From IMG/VR virus record IMGVR_UViG_3300027659_000054, positions 1 to 46,531 of that record: a stretch of DNA of 46,531 nucleotides; one strand, written 5' to 3'. Position numbers and translations under genes: made by a program. Below the pieces are notes generated by a model. It was not told where the DNA came from, did no database searches, and worked only from the letters and a program-made list of their open reading frames with translations. The stretch comes from a virus. Shown here piece by piece: positions 41,248-46,531 of the stretch. Every line of letters begins with the position of its first letter. Within the stretch, counting starts at the first letter, position 1.

Positions 41248-42888
41248 TTATTCTTCTTCAACAGTGATTTCATACAGGGTTTCCTTCGCGCGGGTGATCG
41301 CGACGTAGATGAGGTTTTGTTCTTGCTCTTCCATCCAGGGTTGGGTGGCGAACTTGGAGGGCATGTAGGCGTTGCGGCCCAGGAGATAGACCGTAGGCCA
41401 TTCGAGGCCTTTGGACTTGTGGACACTGGAGAGGGTCAGCTTGGAGGGCTTGGTGGGATCGTAGTCACTGAAGAGGGTTTCGATTTGCTTGAACAGCTGG
41501 GTGATGGAGGTGATGAAGGGGAGCTGGATAACTGTGGAGATGGCGGCGATCTTGTCCTGAAGAACGTCGTATTTCCACGGAGAGAGTTTAGCTGCTTGCT
41601 CGCGTAGGTGGGCGGTGAGGTTGATTGCCAGCTGCTGCTTGGTGTCTGTGGCCTCGCTGTGCTTTTTGCAGAGGCGGATGAGATCTGCGCCGATGTCCTT
41701 GCCTTCAATGCGGCAGGGGATTTGTTTGCTCAAGAGCTGGAAGGCTAGGGAGATAAGTGGGGCGTTCTTACGGCATAGGATGGCGCTGTGCTGCATGTCA
41801 TAGCCCAGCCCGGTGGAAAAGAGGTTCTCGTGGAAGTTATACTCTGGCATGTCGAGGTTGACCTCGCCCTCGATCGCTCCGACCTTCGGGTGGATGTGGG
41901 AGACGATCTTCCGAGCGTGGGCGATGACAGCTTTGGAACAGCGGAAGCACACGGAGAGAGGAAGCTCTGCGGCGTGGAACTCCCGCTTGAGGATGTCCAG
42001 CGCGTCGTTGTCCGCACCAGTAAATCCATAAATTGCTTGGTGCCGGTCTCCTACAGCGATGAGGCGACCGACAGTTAGCGGGGTATCATGGATCATGCCA
42101 TGATTCTCGGGATACAGTTGTTGCTTGAGCATCCTCCTTGCCACTTCCCTCCTCGTGGCGTTCGTATCCTGTGCCTCATCAATGAACACGAAGTCAAACT
42201 GGGGGAAGGGGAGATTCTCCACCAGTGGGAACCAGATCATGTCACTGAAGTCAATCTTGTCGGTATTCTCGGATGACAGTCGAAAGAGGTCGGCGGCCAG
42301 GTTGATGAACGCGCCGAAGGGGAGCTTGTCCTCGTCCCAGGAGATGTCGTGGTAGTCGATGAGCTTTTTCCACTCGGCGGTGCAGTTGGTGAAGAACAGG
42401 CCCATGCCGGTGTCTTTGGCTATGGCGACCGCTTGGCAGATGGGCTTGGAGAAAGACCAGTTCAGGCGGTGGGACTTGAGTATTGGGTCGAGGAGGTCAT
42501 TGAGCTTGTAGGAGTTGGGCTTACGGGGACCGTGGGCGGACTTGAAGGCGGAGAAGCCGAAGCCGTGGACGGTGTTGACCTCCACCCATTGGCCCAACCC
42601 GAGGGCCATGATGCGAGCTTTGAGCTCATCACGGACTTTGGCGTTGAATGACATCAGGGCGATGAGCTTGCGGGGACTGATGCCTCGCTTGATTGCTTCC
42701 AGGACGATAGCTACACACATTTCGATGATTGTGTAGGTCTTACCGCTGCCGGCGACTGCTTCGAGGATGAGATTGCCGGTGGACTGGTGGGTCCAGTTGA
42801 TGGCGGCGAGCTGTTCGTCGGTGCAGCTGGGGGATTGGACGGGGAGCGGGGAGGGAGGCGGAGTGAGGGAGGCGGAGAAGGTGATCAT
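41248..42888 (-). CDS. UvrD/Rep-like SF1 helicase
   Basis: This 546-residue protein has clear superfamily 1A motifs. The Q-motif region lies near Q26, and motif I is EAVAGSGKT (43-51). A Ic-type TVHGFG is at 106-111 and motif II is FIDEAQD (235-241). Motif III is VGDRHQAIYGFTGAD. Motifs V and VI are LSSVHKSKGLEW and NLIYVAITRAKETLY. It unwinds DNA 3'-5', likely for repair, replication restart or recombination with the nuclease and ATPase above. It is shorter than UvrD (about 720), so the accessory 2B region is probably reduced. Confidence 0.9.
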   Translation of the reverse strand: MITFSASLTPPPSPLPVQSPSCTDEQLAAINWTHQSTGNLILEAVAGSGKTYTIIEMCVAIVLEAIKRGISPRKLIALMSFNAKVRDELKARIMALGLGQWVEVNTVHGFGFSAFKSAHGPRKPNSYKLNDLLDPILKSHRLNWSFSKPICQAVAIAKDTGMGLFFTNCTAEWKKLIDYHDISWDEDKLPFGAFINLAADLFRLSSENTDKIDFSDMIWFPLVENLPFPQFDFVFIDEAQDTNATRREVARRMLKQQLYPENHGMIHDTPLTVGRLIAVGDRHQAIYGFTGADNDALDILKREFHAAELPLSVCFRCSKAVIAHARKIVSHIHPKVGAIEGEVNLDMPEYNFHENLFSTGLGYDMQHSAILCRKNAPLISLAFQLLSKQIPCRIEGKDIGADLIRLCKKHSEATDTKQQLAINLTAHLREQAAKLSPWKYDVLQDKIAAISTVIQLPFITSITQLFKQIETLFSDYDPTKPSKLTLSSVHKSKGLEWPTVYLLGRNAYMPSKFATQPWMEEQEQNLIYVAITRAKETLYEITVEEE

Positions 42889-43193
42889 GGGTTGCGGCGT
42901 TGATAGTCAGCTTGAATCATTGAAGAAATTATAGTAGCGTTCCAAGGTTGGTCTTTTGGATAGCTGGGGTTATGCTTATAGAAATTCTCTAGAAACCGTT
43001 GCTGGGTTATTAATTGTCCAGCGGGGTTATAAACAGGGAAGTAGCGAGCTTCTGGGTTGGTCGGTTCGATAACATTGCCTTCTACGTCCATGAACTCTTT
43101 ATTGAGCTCACAGATGTAATGAAGGTGTTCAGCTAAACGATAAGGGTCGAAGGTGATCATTGGAGTAGGTGTTGGATTGCGGTTAGGTTTCAT
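42885..43193 (-). CDS. Hypothetical protein
   Basis: This is a 102-residue protein; the start at 43193 overlaps the upstream stop by 11 bases, and an ATG at 43160 (MITFDPYRL) is an alternative. It is hydrophilic, with several Tyr, Asn and Pro residues and the phrase PVYNPAGQLITQQRFLENFY. Its stop overlaps the helicase start by four bases. No motif was recognised. Confidence 0.55.
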   Translation of the reverse strand: MKPNRNPTPTPMITFDPYRLAEHLHYICELNKEFMDVEGNVIEPTNPEARYFPVYNPAGQLITQQRFLENFYKHNPSYPKDQPWNATIISSMIQADYQRRNP

Positions 43194-43461
43194 CGAATTT
43201 CACAGGTTGGCTGTTGATAGGCATGAGTTCGATTTTAACCGCCATCTTGTTCACCAGCACAAGGGTTGAGCCGTCGAGTTGGTAGAAAGCACAAACCCCG
43301 GTGATGAGGTTGATGATCGCTTGGTGGTAGCGGATGCCCCGGTAGGTGATGCCGGGGAAGGTAATGTTGAGGTCGTCCGTGTGGATGCGGTCGTCTCGGC
43401 GGGAGGCTTCAGCGTGGGAATCGACGGAGAAGAGCTGGGAGGGGATGGATGCGGAGGTCAT
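43183..43461 (-). CDS. Hypothetical protein
   Basis: This 92-residue protein has a mixed alpha/beta pattern with strands ITYRGIRYHQAIINLI and STLVLVNKMAVKIELM. The start has a four-base overlap with the 53-residue gene upstream. No motif was recognised. Confidence 0.55.
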   Translation of the reverse strand: MTSASIPSQLFSVDSHAEASRRDDRIHTDDLNITFPGITYRGIRYHQAIINLITGVCAFYQLDGSTLVLVNKMAVKIELMPINSQPVKFDET

Positions 43462-43619
43462 TGGCGTGTGGGTGGGGTTAGTTCTTGGATGTGTTCGAGG
43501 ATCTTGGCGATTTGGGTCATGTGTTTCTCATGCACCCAGTTAAGGGTGATGAGTGTGATGGCATTGTTGGCGTAGGCTAGAGCCGCGCGGAGGGCGAGGT
43601 TTTCTTCTTCAGGGTTCAT
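43458..43619 (-). CDS. Small helical protein (53 residues)
   Basis: This 53-residue helical protein starts at ATG 43619 (MNPEEENLALRAALAYANNA) and has some His residues. The open frame continues upstream through the hexanucleotide repeats, where it would read Met/Leu/Val runs, but the ATG at 43619 gives a normal protein and is preferred. ATGA overlap with the next gene. The function is unknown. Confidence 0.55.
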   Translation of the reverse strand: MNPEEENLALRAALAYANNAITLITLNWVHEKHMTQIAKILEHIQELTPPTRQ

Positions 43620-43674
43620 AAGTGTGCAAGTGAAAGCAGTGCGATGACTCTGGCGCCTTGGGTGTCGTAGCCAG

Positions 43675-44280
43675 TTATAACGTAGGATCAAGCAAAGATG
43701 CTTCAAGAAAGCTAATGACCGTGTTATTTTTAAGCTTCCTGCAAGCACAAGCACAAGCACAAGCACAAGCATAAGTATAAGCATGAGCATGAGCATGAGC
43801 ACGAGCACTAGCACTAGCACTAGCACTAGCATTAGCATGAACATGAACCTGAGCATGAGCATGCTTTTCTGACTCAATTGATCTGTCAATATTAGATAGC
43901 CAATTATCTGCCCACTTCAACCAGATAGTTGAAGGATTTGCTAACTGCTTTGCACAGTTTATAGCTACATACTGCTTTTGTGCGGGACTTAACGATGGAA
44001 GCATGAGTTCTTCTACTAATGTTTGCGATTTGCATGCAAACTTTAATTCATCCTGAGCTACGATCTCACTAGTTTCAATCTTAAACAGCCTAGGTTTGTC
44101 TATGCTAGCATGTATAGGATTAAACATAACTGCCATCAACGGGTGGTTGTAAAAATGCAGAACCTGAGCTGAGCACATTCTTGTGCCTTCCTGTTCAGCT
44201 GTTTGAGCTTCTCCGAGTTTCCATTTAAGCCCCCCGTGAGATGTCATGTCTTGGGTTAAAAGCTTGTATCCGATATTCAT
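43675..44280 (-). CDS. Protein with DUF7666-like N-terminus and alternating-Ala tail
   Basis: This is a 201-residue protein. The N-terminal part (about 1-90) resembles a family I associate with segments like DMTSxxG..W..GE...C...LHF..HPL (DUF7666-like, by eye), possibly a small-molecule or peptide sensor. Residues about 141-180 form an alternating X-Ala tract in which X is His, Ser, Arg, Tyr or Cys, coded by hexanucleotide repeats, followed by RKLKNN and a hydrophobic end. The tract could change length by slippage in six-base steps, keeping frame. A hairpin lies directly before the start. Confidence 0.6.
   Translation of the reverse strand: MNIGYKLLTQDMTSHGGLKWKLGEAQTAEQEGTRMCSAQVLHFYNHPLMAVMFNPIHASIDKPRLFKIETSEIVAQDELKFACKSQTLVEELMLPSLSPAQKQYVAINCAKQLANPSTIWLKWADNWLSNIDRSIESEKHAHAQVHVHANASASASASARAHAHAHAYTYACACACACACRKLKNNTVISFLEASLLDPTL
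43744..43861 (-). repeat. Hexanucleotide tandem repeat encoding X-Ala dipeptides
   Basis: About twenty six-base units in tandem. On the plus strand they form blocks AGCACA, AGCATG and AGCACT with variants; on the minus strand they read GCT followed by a variable codon. Blocks of identical units (four to five each) suggest several rounds of local expansion. The repeat lies within the coding frame, so six-base steps preserve reading frame. Confidence 0.85.
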
Positions 44281-44294
44281 AAAAGAAAGAGGTT

Positions 44295-44323
44295 GCTCTC
44301 GGTAAGGGTGAGTTACCGAGAGC
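44295..44323 (-). terminator. Intergenic hairpin terminator candidate
   Basis: On the minus strand GCTCTCGGTAA pairs perfectly with TTACCGAGAGC around a 7-base loop, followed by AACCTCTTTCTTTT and the ATG of the next gene. The upstream stop reads TAACCCACC. Stem and T-rich tail suit a rho-independent terminator, but the downstream ATG is so close that read-through must be normal. Confidence 0.7.
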
Positions 44324-44329
44324 GGTGGG

Positions 44330-44653
44330 TTAACTAATTGCTTCGAGTTGGCGCTGAATAGCGTTCAGCCGTGTGTTGAAATTTTTGAGCGATTGCTCGC
44401 AGCAGCAGGCGATGTTTACTTCGTTGTCTGCCTCAGCACGTTGTTTTGCCTTTGTGCAGGAGTTGATGCTATGGAGGAGATCTTCCCTGCGGGATTTGAG
44501 AATCACCTTGCGACGGAGTTTCCGGCGAGCTTTGTGCGCGATTTCGGTGGGAGTGAGAGCGCCGAGGATAGGCGCTCCTAATTGAGGGCCGTATGGATCG
44601 TTACGGTTTTCAATTCGACGGCGTTGTTTACATTGTGCGTGTGATGCGATCAT
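44330..44653 (-). CDS. Basic hypothetical protein
   Basis: This 107-residue protein is strongly basic with Arg/Lys-rich helices (KARRKLRRKVILKSRRED), a C-terminal amphipathic helix (LKNFNTRLNAIQRQLEAI) and several Cys (ACCCEQ). Charge suggests nucleic acid binding. The start follows AGCAATATG. No family was recognised. Confidence 0.6.
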   Translation of the reverse strand: MIASHAQCKQRRRIENRNDPYGPQLGAPILGALTPTEIAHKARRKLRRKVILKSRREDLLHSINSCTKAKQRAEADNEVNIACCCEQSLKNFNTRLNAIQRQLEAIS

Positions 44654-44743
44654 ATTGCTATATGTTTGATGTGTGTGAGTGCTCTATCTCTTCAGTGCTG
44701 GTAGAGCGAGGTTCCAGCAGACGGCACGAGGGCCGTTTCGATG
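44654..44743. other. Short intergenic region with hairpins
   Basis: GCTCTAT (44681-44687) pairs with GTAGAGC (44701-44707), and ACGGC (44721-44725) with GCCGT (44732-44736). A GGTAGAGC segment in plus orientation resembles a tRNA D-arm end, but no full tRNA can be folded. It is likely a terminator or processing region between the small genes. Confidence 0.35.
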
Positions 44744-44899
44744 TTATTTCACGTCGTGGTTGGTGGTGAGGAAGTGCTTGCCCACCTCGGTGGTGATGAC
44801 CTTGGGCCAGCCATGGATTCGCAGGGAGCGGAGGAGTTCTTGGGCGATGGAGTTGGAGGATTTGAGGAGTTCGAGTTGCTGCTGGGTGATGGGGATCAT
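44744..44899 (-). CDS. Small hypothetical protein (51 residues)
   Basis: This is a 51-residue helical protein; the start at 44899 overlaps the upstream stop (ATGA) and is preferred over a longer low-complexity frame. It begins MIPITQQQLELLKSS and ends with TNHDV-, a segment also found, with 18 identical bases, near the end of the gene at 45971-46417. The rest is not similar. The function is unknown. Confidence 0.55.
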   Translation of the reverse strand: MIPITQQQLELLKSSNSIAQELLRSLRIHGWPKVITTEVGKHFLTTNHDVK

Positions 44900-45042
44900 T
44901 TTGTTTGTTCGGTGAGGTTGGTTGCTGGGCGGTTGAGTGCGTTGAGCTGGATGAATTTCTTCCTCCAGAGATTGGTGTTGTCTTGCTCGCGGGGGAGCGG
45001 GAGGAACGCGCGATGGGCGGTGAGCAATGCTTGGTGGTTCAT
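44896..45042 (-). CDS. Small hypothetical protein (48 residues)
   Basis: A 48-codon frame joined at both ends by ATGA overlaps to its neighbours. It is basic and hydrophilic (MNHQALLTAHRAFLPLPREQ), with a helix and no membrane segment. The start follows CCAAACACTATG, the typical leader here. Its tight fit makes translation likely though no function can be given. Confidence 0.55.
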   Translation of the reverse strand: MNHQALLTAHRAFLPLPREQDNTNLWRKKFIQLNALNRPATNLTEQTK

Positions 45043-45218
45043 AGTGTTTGGACTGTGGTGGTTGTTGTGCGCTCGGTGATGGTGATGCGGTAGAGCGGGT
45101 GGAGTTCCTCCAACACGATGAGAGCTTCGTCAGGTTCCATCCAATCCGTGCGGAAGAAGAAGTGATAACGCTGGTCATGGTTTGCCAGTCTGCTGATCGA
45201 GAGTTGAATCTGGGTCAT
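45039..45218 (-). CDS. Small hypothetical protein (59 residues)
   Basis: A 59-codon frame starting at 45218, preceded by CTAAACATATG; an upstream ATG adds 14 residues but has a poor context. The protein has a beta-like start (TQIQLSISRLANHDQRYHFF), an acidic centre (EPDEALIVLEELHPLY) and a Thr-rich end. No motif was recognised. Confidence 0.55.
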   Translation of the reverse strand: MTQIQLSISRLANHDQRYHFFFRTDWMEPDEALIVLEELHPLYRITITERTTTTTVQTL

Positions 45219-45281
45219 ATGTTTAGATTGGTTAGGTGTTTGCTTTGTGATCTCCCGCACCTAGCGGTGCTGAGGAAGGAA

Positions 45282-45384
45282 TGGTTCGGGACGCTGGGTT
45301 TGCACCAGCTCAGCTCGCTATGCTTTCAGGATTTGCACCTGTATTCAACTGCTTGCAGCAGCGCCACGTCTTGTGGTATCCCAT
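45282..45384 (-). tRNA. tRNA-like element with encoded CCA, isotype unclear
   Basis: On the minus strand GCTGG-TGCAAAC-CCAGC is a perfect T-arm with G in place of T55, followed by acceptor strand GTCCCGA, A and an encoded CCA. The best 5' partner is ATGGGAT about 100 bases upstream (six pairs, two G-U, with the first pair unmatched). A second T-arm-like hairpin, CAGG-TGCAAAT-CCTG, lies between. A complete standard cloverleaf cannot be drawn by hand. It may be a decayed tRNA or a fusion of two. Confidence 0.35.
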
Positions 45385-45417
45385 GTTTGTTAGTTGTCTC
45401 CACCCCGCTCCGCGTGG

Positions 45418-45930
45418 CTAGGTGTGAGCGACCTCTCCGTTGAGTTTCATTTCCACCAGCTTAAGTGTCACAAGGGCTTTATCCTTACGGGTGGCTTCGG
45501 GGAGAGCAAGGAGCAATTCCAGTCCGAGGCTCTTGAGGGTCTTACTGACACCTCCGAGGATGTGGAACTTCCGCACGAGGGCTTTGTCCACCTGCCAGAA
45601 GAGTTTGTTCTCCAGCTTAACTCGGATTCTCTCGAGCTCCTTGGTGTCCTGTTCACTGGCCGTGTCCCAATACCAGTGGCTGGGTTTGTCAGCTGACATT
45701 CCCGCTCCGAGGTTCCTGAGGCCACACTTAATCCTTGCTCTCTCGGTAATCTCCGCTTCCCGAGAGGCGATGTCTTGGCGCTGGTGGATCAAGCTGATCT
45801 CACGGTTCATCAGCTTGGCGTTTGCTTTGATCCTGTCTTCGATCAAGGCTTTGAAGAGAGGATCATTGGTTGTGGAGTGTCGGGCTTTCAATTCCCGATC
45901 TAGTTTCTGGGCGGTTATCAGTGGTGACAT
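45418..45930 (-). CDS. Coiled-coil hypothetical protein
   Basis: This 170-residue protein is mostly helical with high Lys, Glu and Leu, including two clear coiled-coil regions (about residues 8-70 and 95-150). No catalytic or membrane motif is seen. The start follows CCAATATG. A structural or oligomeric scaffold for DNA proteins is conceivable. Confidence 0.65.
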   Translation of the reverse strand: MSPLITAQKLDRELKARHSTTNDPLFKALIEDRIKANAKLMNREISLIHQRQDIASREAEITERARIKCGLRNLGAGMSADKPSHWYWDTASEQDTKELERIRVKLENKLFWQVDKALVRKFHILGGVSKTLKSLGLELLLALPEATRKDKALVTLKLVEMKLNGEVAHT

Positions 45931-45970
45931 ATTGGATGTTTGCTGTGCGGGTTATATAAGCTCGCGGGGC

Positions 45971-46417
45971 TTAGACGTCGTCGTCTGAAATTTGTGGGAG
46001 AGAGATAGGAGGTGTCACGTCGTGGTTGGTGGGCTCGCGGAGTCCGAGGGCCACCAACCAGTGCTCGCTCACGACCAGCTCATGATTTGTGGGGAGGATA
46101 ACCACTTCGGGCTCGGTGGTGATTTCTCGTTGGTTCAAGTAAGCTCTAACGTCCTCCAAGGGGCACCAGATTCCGCCTTCAATGGCTCGTTGAATCCAGT
46201 GGCCACTGGTTAGGCGGACGGTGCCAATAACACACTGCATCATCGTGCCGAGGTGCCAGATTTGAAGCTGTGCTTTGTCGAGCGTGTGCCCCGCTAGCAG
46301 TTCACGTTTCACCTTTTCTGTGATTATCCAGCCGTAATGCGGGTGGTTTTGCACCGTGTTTACGAGGCTAACGGCGGCTGGGCGGGGAGGGCTGTGGATT
46401 GATTGTGGAAGGGACAT
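45971..46417 (-). CDS. Hypothetical protein at right end
   Basis: This is a 148-residue protein; the ATG at 46417 (MSLPQSIHS) is used, although the frame is open nearly to the window end. It is mixed alpha/beta, with GWIITEKVKRELLAGHTLDK, QIWHLGTMMQCVIG and a C-terminal EHWLVALGLREP, and ends in an acidic tail. Its tail shares 18 identical bases with the small gene at 44744-44899. A DNA-binding or regulatory role is possible but not shown. The gene may extend beyond the window if the contig is incomplete. Confidence 0.55.
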   Translation of the reverse strand: MSLPQSIHSPPRPAAVSLVNTVQNHPHYGWIITEKVKRELLAGHTLDKAQLQIWHLGTMMQCVIGTVRLTSGHWIQRAIEGGIWCPLEDVRAYLNQREITTEPEVVILPTNHELVVSEHWLVALGLREPTNHDVTPPISLPQISDDDV

Positions 46418-46531
46418 TGCAATTGGTAAGGGTGAAGGACGGAGAGAGGTTAGAGCGGGTGGGCGGGATGTCAAGGGGCGCGGGTTCGCGGTTTGGGTAA
46501 CGGCGCCGCCATACCGCGCCCGCAAAGAGGG

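Noticed and set aside
43744-43861. Hexanucleotide repeats as a CRISPR array
   Set aside because: Units are six bases with no spacers and lie inside a coding frame.
43458-43889. Long version of the 53-residue gene with Leu/Val/Met runs that look like a membrane segment
   Set aside because: The hydrophobic runs are a translation of the hexanucleotide repeat in another frame; the internal ATG at 43619 gives a normal protein with standard spacing.
44681-44740. Plus-strand tRNA with D-arm-like GGTAGAGC
   Set aside because: The candidate anticodon stem has a six-base loop without T33 and no T-arm or acceptor pairing follows.

Overview
The window looks like most or all of the genome of a tailed double-stranded DNA bacteriophage, probably with a short (podovirus-like) tail. 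It has a large terminase, a portal, a scaffold-like protein, a capsid candidate, a head-tail adaptor candidate, a holin/endolysin pair and a phage replication set. I recognised no integrase, repressor, RNA polymerase, tail sheath or long-tail tape measure. Base composition is moderately GC-rich by eye. Few starts have a purine-rich Shine-Dalgarno sequence. They follow A/C-rich leaders such as AACAATATG, AACACTATG or TAACCATATG, or sit in 4-bp ATGA stop/start overlaps. This suggests a host that relies little on Shine-Dalgarno pairing (Bacteroidota or Verrucomicrobiota-like lineages are possible), but I cannot name the host.

Layout: the left end holds one leftward gene (309-809) and a regulatory-looking gap (810-1478) with an inverted repeat. 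From 1479 to 26206 all genes run rightward. First come fibre-like and small virion genes, a metzincin-type protease and a small-terminase-like protein. A strong hairpin terminator (about 4650) leads into a lysis cassette made of a PAS-domain protein, a holin and a CHAP endolysin. Next is a collagen-like protein translationally coupled to a GT2 glycosyltransferase. A promoter candidate sits directly before the large terminase. The head module follows: portal, small overlapping gene, scaffold, capsid candidate, accessory head protein and adaptor. Two low-complexity proteins and a 2730-residue giant protein, likely packaged and injected with the DNA, complete this arm.

From 26210 to 46417 everything runs leftward. 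The genes nearest the junction serve replication: a DUF3987-type helicase, an ATP-dependent DNA ligase, a PLD-like protein, a family A DNA polymerase with an N-terminal uracil-glycosylase-like domain, and a ParB-like/DNA methyltransferase fusion. Then comes a recombination set: a DUF669-like ssDNA-binding candidate, a Sak4-like ATPase, a Cas4-like nuclease and, further on, a UvrD-like helicase. These are mixed with many small unknown genes, two previously hidden small membrane proteins, intergenic hairpins and several tRNA-like elements. One gene ends in an alternating-alanine tract encoded by hexanucleotide repeats.

In outline, the leftward arm makes and processes DNA, the rightward arm builds and packages the particle, and a lysis cassette with an unusual sensory protein sits inside the structural arm. 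The most unusual points are the PAS protein next to the holin, the collagen/glycosyltransferase pair, the giant protein with a zincin-like site, the hexanucleotide-repeat gene and the set of aberrant tRNA-like elements.
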